A stretch of 35,539 nucleotides of DNA from Zygnema cylindricum (GCA_037447655.1 JBBHKE010000119.1:1-35539), one strand, 5' to 3'; shown: positions 1-11,673, counted from the first letter of the stretch. Made by a program: numbers and translations. The notes: a model not told the origin generated them from the sequence alone.

Positions 1-165
1 ATTTTCGTATAATTCCATACATTTCCCGTAAAAATTATGTTCAACTTACCGGACAGAAAGTATTAAAAATTGCAACGTATCTTTTCGTCAAAGACCGTAC
101 ATTTCCGTAAAATTTCGTACATTTCCAGTAAATTTCCGTTCAATTTACCAGACAGAAAGTACTCC
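1..165. repeat. Two imperfect copies of a CGTACATTTCCGTAA / CAGAAAGTA repeat
   Basis: Two related units are visible, one ending near 62 and one near 163. Each has a 'catttcc(c/a)gtaaa' core followed by 'ttcaa(c/t)ttacc(g/a)gacagaaagta'. The reverse complement of 22550-22620, inside a hAT-like element, carries the same words ('accggacagaaagcattc' with 'ccgtacatttctcgtaaa' beside it). I therefore read this edge as a relic of the same element family, cut by the window boundary. No gene is supported here. Confidence 0.5.
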
Positions 166-412
166 GCGTTTTTTTTTGCGATTTTTTCAAAAGGCACGAA
201 TTATACGTAGAAATCGGAAAAAAAAGAACAAATCGCATGAATTCAACAACACTTGTTTTGCGCGGCCACGACTGGAGTTATGTATTTTAGTTATGCAATG
301 TACGATACCGATTGTGATGAGTAACATAGCATACTATGATACTACAAATTTTGATACAGTATAGTATTATATAGTGTATATACCGCTGTTGTTCAAATCA
401 TATTTTTTTGTT

Positions 413-1440
413 TGTAAACGAGTATCAAGTACCTGGTAACAAGGTAAGAGTGTGATATAACGTAGGCAGATTTTGAGTGTCCAGATTTTGAAAAATAAAA
501 TGTTGGGTTCATGTATCGGAAATTTTGACTTTTGCGAGGACTACAAAGGTCGCAATAGGGTACCCTAATCCATAACCGACACAAAGCTGCCCGCACGCAT
601 TGGATCCGGAACGGATTCGGTTGCCAAAATTTGGGGGCCGGCTGGATTTGGCCGGGTGATTAAAAAAAAAAAAAAACAAATGCAACTACTGTCGGGTAAG
701 AAACAAACGAAAATAATTGAAGGTTTCGTAGGTACGTTCCACTACAAAATTGTGCACTACAGGAGTGTCCATACTATACAACATCATTGTGTTTTGTACT
801 GTTGGTATAGGTTAAGGCATGAAGGAGATGTACCATTCATTTTGTACATATCGGGTACGGATAGTCGCGAGAATTCGAGATCCGATTATTTTTTGTTCTC
901 GTAAACGTTTATCGATTAATGGATAACAATCTAAGGCCGAAATAAAGCACTTGAATCCGTACCCGATTGACCGTGTCCGATCTAGAATGATTTCAGGTGC
1001 AAAATTTTGTGGGACGACCGAATTTGGCCGGGTGTTAAAAAAGAAAAACAACAAATTCGCGTACGCCCAAGTAAGCAAAAAGTCAGAATAAATTGAAGGT
1101 TGCGTGTATACGTTCCAATACAATGTTATACAATACAGTTGTGTCCATAGTATCCACCAATATTATACGATGCATTCTCCTTATCGTGGATGGTATATTG
1201 GATATGTATCACCAAATTTGTACTTATTCGAGTACGGGCGGTTGCGGCTGTCGCGAGAAATTGAGTTTGGGTTAACTTATAATTTTCGTAAAGGCGTATC
1301 ACCTGTTGGGTAACAATTTAGGGTGTGACATAAACCGACCGGATGTGTTCCAATTTTGGAATAAAAGATTGTCGAATTCGGGTATCGAAAATTCTGACTT
1401 TTGCTACCTCTGACTTCAATTGCCTGCAACTCGTCATAGG
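413..1440. repeat. Degenerate tandem repeat, unit about 380-490 bp, about three copies
   Basis: The same landmarks recur in order. 'gtaaac/gg...atc...ggtaacaa' occurs at 413, 902 and 1287. 'caaaattt...ggccgggtg(a)ttaaaaa' occurs at about 624 and 1000. 'ttgaaggtt(t/g)cgt...acgttcca' occurs at about 717 and 1094. Spacing is about 377 bp for the last two landmarks. Copies are heavily diverged and hold no open frame longer than background. This looks like an old local satellite or tandemly duplicated transposon interior. Confidence 0.6.
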
Positions 1441-1560
1441 GATAGAACACTACACCGTACATAGTTATTAATGTTAAGAAACAAGTACAATAATGTAGTT
1501 TAAAAACAATTGGTGTTCTTAACTTTAATTGGGTTCAGGGCGTTTCGCCAAAAAAAAATA

Positions 1561-2151
1561 ACCCCACATCGCCAATCGTTAGTAGCTTTACAAATTAGTA
1601 GTGTTAATAATTGATTACCGCTATTAACGCTAATTTGGGTTTTTCAATATTTCGAAAAAAATAAGTTTACCGTAATTGATTCATAACGTTGATTTGTGTA
1701 CAACAGATTCAGCCACTAAAGTCTTCACAGTAAAATAGGTAAAAGTGCAAAATCTGACAAATCGTACACTGTCGTGTCCTTTTACGCTAATTTATTCATT
1801 ACTCTAATTTGGGTTTTCTCCCGTATGATTAATACGCGATCAATATATTTACACCAAAATAGGTACACTTTTATTATGCATTTCATTATGAGCGCAGTTT
1901 TACTTGCGATCGCTATTATTTTAATCTATGTTTCGTACTTTTTTACTCAACAATAAGCCATTTTGTATTGGCTGACACGTCCGTACACCACACTATTCAA
2001 GAAGATCTTAAATTAGAATTATTAACGCTAATTCACCAGAACCTTAATTAACGTAAAAAAAAAATATTGTTATTAATTCTCTTTCAGGTTTTGGGATCAT
2101 AATCTGGTGGTGCCGATATAGCGTTCATAACGCTAATAACGATTGGCGACG
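1561..2151. mobile_element. Probable mariner/Stowaway-like nonautonomous element, left end approximate
   Basis: The left end carries 'atcgccaatcgttagtagc' and the right end 'gctaataacgattggcgac', which are inverted and nearly identical. The right end abuts the TA (2152-2153) that also flanks the next element. The left boundary is less clean: it is preceded by 'taacccca' rather than a TA directly next to the matching block. There is no transposase frame. The class is inferred from its similarity to the better-defined elements nearby. Confidence 0.5.
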
Positions 2152-2153
2152 TA

Positions 2154-2768
2154 CACCGCCAATCGTAATTAGAGTAAATAACGTTAATTCGGTCGCTCAG
2201 AATTTCGACTCTATCATGTCAAATAGAGTAAATGATTATAGTTTTTTCATTATTCTAATTTAGGTAAGGTTTAATTAGCGTAAAAATTATAATATAGGTT
2301 CATTTTAAATAGTGTGGTGTATGGACGACGTCCGACCGTGCAGAATTGTACTTTTATTAGTAAAAAGGTACAAATAATGATTTAATAGAATCGCGCTTGC
2401 ACGTGAAATCGCACTAAACAAAAAATCAATCACATCGAAAAAATGCCGTTCGCATTACACTCGTCCGTCGACAGCATCGTCGTTTGTGTGAACATTAACT
2501 GACATTCAGCGCGACAAATAGTTCTAACGTCATAATGACGTTAAAACTATACGGACTGACAGATTTTGTACATCTACGCAATTTAGTGTTCGCAACTTCA
2601 GCGCGGATAATTAATGCAGACATAACCCAATATAGAGTACTTAAATAAATTAGAGTAAACTTCCTCTGTGAAAAAGTTGCATCACATAAAATAGAGTTCA
2701 TTACTCTGATTGTTTTTTTTTGTTTTATTACTATAATTTTTTCATTACTCTAATTACGATTCGCGGTG
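2154..2768. mobile_element. TA-flanked MITE, 24-bp terminal inverted repeats
   Basis: It begins 'caccgccaatcgtaattag' directly after TA (2152-2153) and ends with the complement 'ctaattacgattcgcggtg' directly before TA (2769-2770). The terminal repeats match over about 24 bp with one mismatch. TA target duplication plus long TIRs and no coding capacity fits a Tc1/mariner-type (Stowaway-like) MITE. Its interior repeats 'aattagagta' words. It shares the motif 'aatagtgtggtgta(t/c)ggac' with 1983-2001 (inverted) and with both arms of the foldback at 3580-4506. Confidence 0.75.
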
Positions 2769-2770
2769 TA

Positions 2771-3579
2771 GCTTATTCATAACTCTAATTTATGTACGTT
2801 TTTCTCATCGAGTAGTCGGTATAGCCTGTGTTCACATAATCGACGCTGGAATATGTGAGAACAGATTCGTCTGATTTTCCCCCGTCTTTATCCCTAAGAA
2901 TCAAATCTGAGTGCTCTTTTTCGTGTCGACGCACTCACTTTAGCGTGTCGACGTTCCTTACCTGACACTCTTCGTAACGTTTTTACGAAATAACGAGCAG
3001 TTTTAGTACGGAATGACACACGGTGCCTATATTAACGTAAAAAGATAATTTAACTATTAAAGTCATTAATTATATTTTAGGTTCGAGGGTCAGAATTTGG
3101 GGGCGCCGAATTAGCGTTACCAGCACTAATAGCGATTCACGGTGTAATTGTAGCCGTTTAACACAGACGCAATAAGAAATCCAATCGCACGGCCAATACG
3201 TAGGGACCGTACGCTTCTTGTTTATGTACCATGAATCCCGGTGATTCAAGTTTCGTGCTTCAGCTGAACGCCTCAACAGCTGACGAACTGAGCACCGCCT
3301 GTACACAGAAATCGACAGACCCTAAATGAACTCTATATCGGCACCGTTAGATCTGTTATCTTCCCGCTGTGCTGGCAATCAGCACCGACATCGCAATCTT
3401 CCGCCTCACAAAAGGATCGAAGCCTCAGAAAGAAGTATTTCTGTTGGAACCTCGGCATGTATCGTACATATCCGTAAGTTCGTATATGCTTAGAAATGTT
3501 TCTATGCTTAAATGGATTTAACATTCTTATAAATTTCAAAAGCATACAAGCCACGTGGATGTGCTTATGAGAGTCGCTA
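2771..3579. other. No gene seen; includes an orphan MITE end at about 3105-3144
   Basis: No plausible coding region is present. At 3123-3144 'actaatagcgattcacggtg' followed by TA (3145-3146) is the standard right terminus of the local TA-flanked family, preceded by the family subterminal segment 'ttgggggcgccgaattagcg'. No matching left terminus could be found nearby, so this is a truncated or rearranged element. Confidence 0.45.
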
Positions 3580-4506
3580 CACCGCGAATCGCTATTAGCG
3601 TACATGACGCTAATTGGGGTACCCCTTTTTTTGGGGCAAATTCTCAAATAGAATAAAGTACGCTAAATGTTTTTGCACGTTATTTGAGGTACCCCCGCTC
3701 AATGCGGTTCATAACTGTAATTTAGTTCCCTTTTAAATAGTGTGGTGTACGGACTGTTATATCTGTACTACACCGTACATTTTTATATTTAAAAGTACAG
3801 AAAATATAATAATATATAATTGCGTAAATATTTTCCGGCATACGCAGATGTCAAAAAAACGCGACGGCGTACGAATTGAACAGTTTCGTACATATACATT
3901 TTTTAGTGTGGACATATTATGTGCTGAAAATTTTTACAAAGCAGTTTACAAATTAGAGTACATGATAAATTAGTATCATGGTGTACCCGAAAAAACACAA
4001 TTTACCGTAAAGTACGCTAATTGTTTCATTACGCTATATTTTTTATTACGCTAATAGCGATTCACGGTGTCGTACTTTACGGTAAATTGTGTTTTTTCGG
4101 GTACACCATGATACTAATTTATCATGTACTCTAATTTGTAAACTGCTTTGTAAAAAATTTCGGCACGTAATATGTCCACACTAAAACATGCAGATGTACG
4201 AAATTGTTCAAATCGTACGCCGTCGCGTTTTTTTTACATCTGCGTATGCCGGAAAATATTTACGCAATTATATATTATTATATTTTCTGTACTTTTAAAT
4301 ATAAAAATGTACGAAATAGTACAGATCTGGCAGTCCGTACACCACACTATTTAAAAGGGCACTAAATTACAGTTATGAACCGCATTGAGCGGGGTACCTC
4401 AAATAACGTGCAAAAACATTTAGCGTACTTTATTCTATTTGAGAATTTGCCCCAAAAAAAGGGGTACCCCAATTAGCGTCATGTACGCTAATAGCGATTC
4501 ACGGTG
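3580..4506. mobile_element. Foldback element: 437-bp near-perfect inverted arms, 54-bp loop
   Basis: Arm 1 (3580-4016) is mirrored by arm 2 (4071-4506) over the whole length with scattered mismatches and small indels. The outer ends are 'caccgcgaatcgctattagcg' and 'cgctaatagcgattcacggtg', each bordered by TA (3578-3579 and 4507-4508), as in the TA-flanked MITEs here. The loop (4017-4070) ends in another copy of the terminus, 'attacgctaatagcgattcacggtg'. Short frames starting MRICPKKRGTP appear in both arms only because of the symmetry; they are not genes. Confidence 0.8.
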
Positions 4507-4508
4507 TA

Positions 4509-5520
4509 GTGGTATACCTTGTCAGCAACGGCTAAATGCCGAAGTAGATATTTTCTGGCATTCTCATCGACGGTCATCATGCGCACGACATTTTGATTTT
4601 TTTTCGTGGGAGAGCAAGTTGTGGACACACAGTACAGTACAGTACAGTATTGTACTGTGAAGTACAGTACAGTACTGTAGCTCCCTGGATGCCGCATTTT
4701 GTAAGCGCAGACGTGGTAAATTATGAATGGTTTTAACGCCGCACAACACTTCCAAGGATGCACATTAGCATGTAAAGGTACCAGTTGAATAAATGTACGG
4801 CATTACATACGTCATAACATGGCCTCTCCACCAATCGGCCTATTGCTTACCAATTCCTATGTACTTTGCCATAAAAAAGTCATTTACAGAATTCTAGACA
4901 AAAATATCAGTGTAGCAGAAATCAAAACGACACGTACATGCCGACATATGTACGAATTCTTGCTCAAGTGACGCACTTTATACGGATTCAGGGTCTTGTA
5001 TCGCCAGAGTTTCAAAGTTTCAAACACTTTTTGACCCTCCGTACAACAAGCCGTTGTATCGTCTGACAAAGTGACTAGTGACATTGCATAGATTGTTGCT
5101 AGAAACGTTTGAATAGACCAAGCAATCGGCAATCCAAAAAAAAAAATGTTAAAAAAATAGTACCAAGCCGGTGTTTACTGTACGGATTGGGGCTTAAAAT
5201 TTTGAAGTACAATGGCAATTTTAAGCTTCACAGTTCACACTTCTGCTCCTTCCTTTTTGCTCTGATAAACTTTTAGATGTAACTTTTGACTTTTGACTTT
5301 TGAGTCTATATACGGAAAAGAAAAAGTGGAAAAAAAGTGGGAAAAAAGTGCATCAAAAAAGCTTGCCGAGGTCACGTAGGTATCACTTGCTACCTGGCTG
5401 AATGACTGGCTGCAACGTTCACCTCCACCAATACAATTAGAATCAATATACGCAACTTCTGGCCATCAGGAAAATTACGGCTCGCTTATCACTAGATCGA
5501 GACCTATTCTTCTTCTGACC
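4509..5520. other. Non-coding stretch with an ACAGT microsatellite
   Basis: No gene is supported. (ACAGT)x4 at 4629-4648 is followed by 'tactgtgaagtacagtacagtactgta', which is partly complementary to it, so the stretch to 4679 can form a hairpin. Near 5284-5300 'ttttgac' is repeated three times. The remainder shows no feature I recognise. Confidence 0.4.
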
Positions 5521-5525
5521 AGGAT

Positions 5526-5532
5526 TATATAA
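5526..5532 (+). promoter_or_regulatory. Candidate TATA box of the UPF0301 gene
   Basis: TATATAA lies 93 bases before the ATG at 5625, a usual distance for a plant-type TATA element with a short leader. No other evidence for the transcription start is visible, so this is a suggestion from position and sequence only. Confidence 0.35.
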
Positions 5533-5624
5533 CTTGCAGCTAATAATCTGACATACTGATTTTGACAAACGCCATCTTCCACTATCAGTTCGTTACTGCA
5601 GCCTGATTAAGCAAGAAAGAAGCC

Positions 5625-8436
5625 ATGGCTGCGGTAACGAAGCAATATTCTGCTATGCAATTTAAGTCAATATGTTCTATTCCTATGGAGACTGTTAACA
5701 GAAGAATGATAGGTGATACGAAAATGTATGTCTCTGTCAATATTGCTGTCAAAGTAGCATGTAAGAAACAGTTTTCTTGCTCATTGCCAGTTCCTGAAGC
5801 TGCTGTTACTCCTCTCCAAAGTGGTCTCAAGATCCAAGGACAGTCGTTAACAATAAAGAAATCCGCTTTTTCCAAGTTTTTGTCAAAGGCGCAGAAAGGT
5901 TTGTTTTTTGCTTCTTGCGTTTATGGAGTTTTTCTTCATTGCCAGCAAATTCTTGCATTTTTGCTTATTTATTTTGATAATCCATGTCTTTTCGATTCTA
6001 GAATTGATTTCCAGTACTCTATTGTTAAAAAGATGCACTCAGTTTAGCAATAGTGGAGGTTGACGACCATTGAAAAAAGCGTAACTTAAAGAATAAACTT
6101 GATAGAGTAGCTGTGTCTTTGTAGCTTTGTCATTTCGCCTAGGAAATTTGTGTGCTAAATTTTTTTGATGGTAATGCTCAGATTCTACTATTATCTCTGC
6201 ATATGTAGAATCGATTTGACAGAAAATAAAATGGCCATTGTTTGAGTAGTAAAAAAAAACTCTATGTACCTTGTTGTAACAACATTGTTATAGAACAGAC
6301 TATGCTCCCGTTTCAGGATTGATCTGTCGCCCAAAAATGTTTTCTTTTGTGTGCTACAGATGGCCCTCGTATTACTTTCCTTAATAGCTACGAACAGTGC
6401 ATTTAGATTTGTGGAATTGTTGGTTTTCTAATACCTGTATTCTCAGCCACGGACTTTTTTGCCGCATCAAGAAAACTGGATTGTATTTTCTCTATTCTGT
6501 CAGCTATGCTGCTTGCCACTATTTGTGTGAATAACACTACTTCCAGTTGCGACTTTTTTTGTCCGAAGTTATAAAATAGTTATAACATTATTTAAATCAG
6601 CCACATTGTTGTGCATTAAATTAGTATTATTGACACTAATAGCGCTCGAATACCATTAATTTCTTGACACAAATAGGGCCTGGCAGTATACTTTCCGTGT
6701 AGTGCGTACTCCATGGGTTTATTATACATTTGAACCCATTTTTAGTGATGCCTTCAGTGTAGTATCTGTCTGTTTGCATGTTTGAAGATATCCATTTTGC
6801 CTTTGCAATTTGACCCTGTTGGCTGTGGTTGTACATATTCGTTTTGAGTTGTGGTTATGCATACGGTGATGCTCTGTTTTGTAGTCAGAAAAGCAACTTG
6901 TTCTTCACCGTGTGTTTCACTTGATGGCACAGTGATCATAGCACCGCACAAAGATTCCTACTGGTTTGCAGGATAGTAATGTTCATTGTTCATTGTTCCT
7001 TATTTCTTGTTTCTTGTGCATTGTTCCAAAAATCAGGAGAGTTGTTTTTTGGTTCTATCCATGCGTAATAAGGTTTCATGTGGTTGCTGAGTCATTCCGT
7101 TTGTATCTCCTTTGATCCGTGTCTATTTACATTGAATGTTTTATTATGTTCGTTGACCAGGAGTCCTTCCGTTTTGTCTCCTATGACCCTGTCTTTTTTA
7201 TTTGTATTGAGTTATCGTGTTAGGTTCGTTGTGTCCAGACACTCAATTCATTATTATCGTTTCCTTCCTTTGGTATAGACCTATCCACAATAGACGAGTC
7301 CCTTGTTCAGTTTGACTAGGAGCATTAGAATTACTTGGACACTAATAGGGGCATTTCGGTTACGTTGTAACTTGCGTTACTGGCACAGTAGTTATAGTAA
7401 TTGTACAGACTTGTATTCTCCTGTACGATAATACTGATTACTGGCTATTATTGGCAGTAATAGTGCACATATAATTACCCTATAAGGTATGACGAATTAA
7501 TAAGTGTTCATATATGATATTTTCTGACATTCTTTGGGTGTCTGATCAACAGGTAGGAAGTGGAGTACAGTATACTGCGCTATCGCTGGAAAAGGAGGTC
7601 CCGGAGAAGCTCTTCCTGGGCCAGAAGATGGTGACTTAGATTCTATCTATAGCAATCAGTCGTTTTTTCATCCAGCTTTTGCGTCAGCTTCTCGTGAAAG
7701 GGATTGGCGAAGTTTTCGCTCCCAGCTTGTGGTTATGGAACAGCGCATGGAGAAAAAAGCAGAAGAGAATCGTGGCCCAGAAAGACCTGGTATAGGCAAA
7801 CGGAGAAAGGATGATGCATGGACTGTTGCATCAGGTGGTAGAGAACGAAGAAGATGGGCGCATGCAATCCCTGAGATTGAAAAGGGTTGCATATTGGTAG
7901 CCACTGAGCAACTTAATGGATATGCTTTTTTTGAGAAGTCCGTTATTCTTTTGCTTGGCCACGAAGGAGACGAGGCGCCCTATGGTTTAGTTTTGAACAA
8001 GCCCTTGAGTCGTAACATCGGCTCTGTAAAAGGAATGGACGATGAATTGATGCGAGTTTTTGGATCATGCTCAGTCAACATTGGTGGTCCTTTGGATACT
8101 CGACGATTTTTACTGCTTCATGGAGTACAGGATGTAGAAGGATCCGATGAAATTCTCCCTGGAGCGTATTGTGGAACCATGTCAGCCATGGATGCTGCTT
8201 TGTCTGCTGTAAATATGCAGGTGGCTCGACCTGATGACTTTCGGTTTTTCTTTGGATATGCTGGCTGGGATACAAAACAGTTGCAGAAGGAAATTAAGTT
8301 AGGATGGTGGCATGTGGCAGCCTGTAGTACTGACATCCTTTTGAAAGACGGTCATGACAAACTTTGGGAAGAGGTTCTTCAACTCATGGGAGGGAAATAC
8401 GCCAAATCGGCACGCACAGATATGAAGGAGAGCTGA
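5625..8436 (+). CDS. UPF0301/DUF179 (AlgH-like) protein, probable plastid form, 2 exons
   Basis: Exon 1 is 5625-5898 and exon 2 is 7553-8436, joined across a phase-1 GT-AG intron (5899-7552; donor AAAG|GTTTGT, acceptor CAACAG). The product is 385 aa. The ATG has a good context (GCCATGG). Residues 1-90 are rich in Ala/Ser/Lys and poor in acidic residues, as expected for a transit peptide. The central part carries D-W-R-S-F-R (plant-type UPF0301), then the conserved domain from WAHAIPEIEKGCILVAT through KSVILLL, YGLVLNKPL and GGPL to FRFFFGYAGW and WWHVAACS near the C-terminus. In plants these proteins are nuclear-encoded and their biochemical role is not established; bacterial AlgH is only loosely tied to regulation. 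Family assignment is firm; plastid location is inferred. The intron is AT-rich and has two short MITE-terminus-like words (about 6630-6650 and 7325-7345). Confidence 0.9.
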
Positions 8437-9651
8437 TTTTGGTTTTTCAGCACAAAATATTAATGCTAGTAAAGGACTTCCTCAAACTCCTTCGGATTTT
8501 TCTGCCTCTGTTTTTTCGAGCAACAGAGATGAAGTTTAGGGGTCCAAAAGTGCTTTGGATGTCTTTGACACCCTTTTGCAGAATTTGATGTGATATTTGA
8601 GAGAGAAACTTCGTACCCAAATGCATCCATGATAGAGATGTAGTTGTCAATAATTGGTTTCCATCAGGCCAAAAACCTATTGAAACTGACATCAGTACAA
8701 ACAATCGCCCATTTGATGTGCAGTTAGTCGGAGATTGTTGTTTTCAAGTTCGTAGATGTTTCATCGGACTAAATTGTTATTGTGACAATGGACCATATGC
8801 AGTTGACCACCCCTTTTCTGAGGTGTACTCCAGTAGGCCATTTAATGTCAAGAAAGTATCATGAAAATTAAATTTTCACTTGTATAGGGGGAGTTCCCAG
8901 AAGAGGTTTGTAGAAAAGGCGCAGCTTTGAGGTTTTTTTTATTGGACTTTCGCATGGATGATGAAGACAGATAGACGGTTTTAGGTAGGTTGACTCTAAT
9001 AGAATTCATAAATTTAGTGATAAATAGTATACTTAAGACAAGCATTCTGCAGTTAAACTTTTAGGTTCTCATTTGGGTTTGATTTTAAGGCTGTTTCTTT
9101 CCTTTTTTTTAGGGGTCTTGGGCCAGGAAGAGGTTGTTATGGTCGGATTGAGAATGCAACTGTCAACATTTAATTTATTTTTGCATTGGTTTGGTTATTC
9201 GAAATTGATACCTGTGGTTCATCTCATCGTTAGTAATTATTATCGTTGGTATTTGTTTTTGCATCGTCATGATCCGCTTTTTCTGTCCAAGAGCGTGTTA
9301 ATTATCAAGTGGTAGTTTCATAATTGTATTTCTTTATGCATTTGAGTTCATAATAATGTGAATGACTGATAATCTACACCAATAAGATTGGGAATGTGTT
9401 TTGTTTTATTCACTGTTCACTACACTGTCTTTGTTACAAGATATTAAAACAATGTCTTCTTGTTTTATTTTGTGACTTTTTAGTAAAAGGAATAGGAAGA
9501 GGTTTTAGGGTGTTGTGTGGCTAATAGTGTTAATTTTAGTACCGATAAGGATCTCAAGTGTAAAATATAACCTACACTATTCGTGTTATTTGAATCTTTA
9601 AATCCCTGTCATATTTAAGAACAACTGTTATGGATATGCGAGCTTCTCTGA
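8437..9651. other. 3' flank of the UPF0301 gene; no further gene seen
   Basis: Short open frames here (for example 9073-9315) have no recognisable motif and a base composition like the surrounding DNA. The 5' part probably holds the 3' UTR of the preceding gene; no clear polyadenylation signal can be chosen. The region ends where homology to the LINE reverse transcriptase starts. Confidence 0.5.
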
Positions 9652-11673
9652 TTCCATGATTATTTCTCTCCTCATCAGTTTGGAGTGGCCACGAGAGGGG
9701 GTTGTGAGGCCGTGGTCCATGGGATTCGGGCTTTGTTGGATGTACATCCGGATTGGTTGGTCCTTCAAGTCGACGTTTCCAATGCATTTAATACGGTGGA
9801 TCGGAACGTGATTTTTTCAGAGCTTATGGCGGCTCCATCTCCGATTGTCCAATTGTTCCCCTTTGTGAGGGCTTTCTATTCTTTGACAAGCAGCCTTTCC
9901 TTCTCGGCCGATGGTGATATTATTCCTCTCTCCTCTGCTACTGGCACTCGCCAAGGTGACCCTCTCGGCGGACCTTTGTTCGCCCTTGCCCATTACCGGG
10001 CCCTTCGTGCCTCCGCAGCCGCCTTCCCTTCTTGCCTTTTTCCTTCGGTCGCAGATGATACGCACATTATTGGGCCGAGAGAACAAGTCGTGTTGGCATA
10101 TGATTTTTTCAGGGAACGTTTAGCTGAACTCAACCTTTCAGTTCAGCCGTCGAAGTGTGTTATTTGGTCTCCTCAAGATATTCCACTTTCGTTTACTACC
10201 CCCCCTGGTTTTCAAACCCCTTCTCCCTCCGATGGCATTCGTGTGCTTGGTTGCCCCCTTGGTTCAGATACTTTCGTGACCCAATTCCTTCAAGATGCTT
10301 TACAGACAGATCTAGCCCAAGTGGATGACCTTCCTCGCCTTCCCGACCCCCAAGTTGCTTTTGCTATGTTAACCAGGTGTTTCCCCCACCGCCCTTCTTA
10401 CCTCACTCGTACTTCCCCTCCCACCTCGACATTTCTCTCCTCTCTCTCGGCTTTTGACGATCGCCTCATGGACGTCCTCCACTCTCTATTAGGTCGCGGG
10501 GCATTTGATCGCGAGTCTGGCCCATCTGCCCGCATTCAGGCATCCCTCCCTGTCTCTACTGGGGGGTTGGGTCTATTATCGACCGCTCGTGTTGCTCCAG
10601 CTGCCTATTTGGGAAGTTGGTGCCTTATTGCTTCTACTCTTGTTTCCCGTTTCTTGGCCGGGGACACCCCCGTTCTAGCTACTGTTATCCCCCGAGTTTC
10701 AGACAGTGTGTTCGCCTTCCAGCGATCTCTATTGGACGCGTCACGTTCTCTTCCTCCCCATTCCTTTGTGGATGTGCCGATTTTCTCGACCCTTGTTACA
10801 AAATCTGTTGAGCGTGTCCAGGAATCGATTTCCGACCGGGTTGTCGCCACCATTAAATCCGAGCTTCTCACGGCGCTTCCCTCCGATTCTTCTCGTGCCC
10901 GTCTTCTCTCTTGTGGTGGACCTGGTTCTGGGTCTTGGCTTTTCGCCACACCTATTTTGTCCACTCTCCGATTCTCACCAGCTCAGTTCACCACTGCCCT
11001 TCGGTTTCGCCTCGGCCTCCCCCATCCTCCTTTACTTGGCTCTCTTGTTTGTGCATGTGGTCGTGTCTTGAAGCCCGATGGTGTCCATTTGCTTCGTTGC
11101 TCCCATGGGGGAGATTTGATCCAGGCGCACGACACTATTCGAGAAACCGTTGCCACTATTGCTTCAGAAGGGGGCTTTTCTGTGCGTCGAGAGGTTTCTC
11201 ATATTATTCCCTCGCGTCGGATCGATGTTGTTTTGCTTGATGGTGCCCGTCGCATTTTCGGTGATATTGTTCTGGCAAACCCTACTTCAGCTACAGTTGT
11301 TGGTCAGGCGGCTCGACATCTTGGGGTGGCAGCTCGTGATGCTGCTAAGGCGAAGGAGCGTGATTATGCCCACCGGGACCCTATGGATGACTTTATCCCG
11401 ATGGCGGTCGAGATCTTTGGTTGTTTGGGTGTTGCACTGGACGAGTTTCTCCGTACTTGTGCTCGACGTGCTTTCGAGCGTCGAGGACCTGGGAGCCCTC
11501 CTCCTTCGGTCCTTACTTCTTTTTACCGTCAACGCTTATCTGTGGCTCTACAACGAGTGCAGGCTTCCATTCTCCTCCGATCGACTGTTGCGGTTATGGA
11601 TTGTCGCCGTGCTCCGGAACTCCCTCAACGTGCTCCCCCGGGCTGGGGGGACTTACGGGGTTGTTTTTCATAG
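9652..11673 (+). CDS. Reverse transcriptase of a non-LTR element, probable C-terminal restriction-like endonuclease (partial)
   Basis: This is a long uninterrupted frame; it can be read from 9652 (F-H-D-Y-F-S-P-H-Q-F-G), and GTG at 9685 is not a real start. RT motifs appear in order: the pre-A block RGGCEAVVHGIRA, motif A QVDVSNAFN, motif B GTRQGDPLGGPLF, motif C VADD, then SKCVIW and VLGCPLG. Motif C has V where F or Y is usual. About 330 residues later comes a Cys-His cluster (C-A-C...H-L-L-R-C-S-H), followed by R-R-I-D-V-V-L and F-G-D-I-V. That is the layout of RT elements carrying a restriction-like endonuclease at the C-terminus (R2/R4/NeSL-type), rather than an N-terminal AP endonuclease. 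The RT assignment is firm; the endonuclease class is inferred. The catalytic Asp pair is present, so the retained part may be recently active, though the element lacks its 5' end. Confidence 0.8.
   Translation, partial: FHDYFSPHQFGVATRGGCEAVVHGIRALLDVHPDWLVLQVDVSNAFNTVDRNVIFSELMAAPSPIVQLFPFVRAFYSLTSSLSFSADGDIIPLSSATGTRQGDPLGGPLFALAHYRALRASAAAFPSCLFPSVADDTHIIGPREQVVLAYDFFRERLAELNLSVQPSKCVIWSPQDIPLSFTTPPGFQTPSPSDGIRVLGCPLGSDTFVTQFLQDALQTDLAQVDDLPRLPDPQVAFAMLTRCFPHRPSYLTRTSPPTSTFLSSLSAFDDRLMDVLHSLLGRGAFDRESGPSARIQASLPVSTGGLGLLSTARVAPAAYLGSWCLIASTLVSRFLAGDTPVLATVIPRVSDSVFAFQRSLLDASRSLPPHSFVDVPIFSTLVTKSVERVQESISDRVVATIKSELLTALPSDSSRARLLSCGGPGSGSWLFATPILSTLRFSPAQFTTALRFRLGLPHPPLLGSLVCACGRVLKPDGVHLLRCSHGGDLIQAHDTIRETVATIASEGGFSVRREVSHIIPSRRIDVVLLDGARRIFGDIVLANPTSATVVGQAARHLGVAARDAAKAKERDYAHRDPMDDFIPMAVEIFGCLGVALDEFLRTCARRAFERRGPGSPPPSVLTSFYRQRLSVALQRVQASILLRSTVAVMDCRRAPELPQRAPPGWGDLRGCFS

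Noticed and set aside
3333-4660. Two frames both starting M-R-I-C-P-K-K-R-G-T-P
   Set aside because: They are identical because they lie in inverted arms of the foldback and include its terminal repeat; not a gene pair.
9073-9315. 80-codon frame after the UPF0301 gene
   Set aside because: Hydrophobic, with no motif or splice context and background composition.
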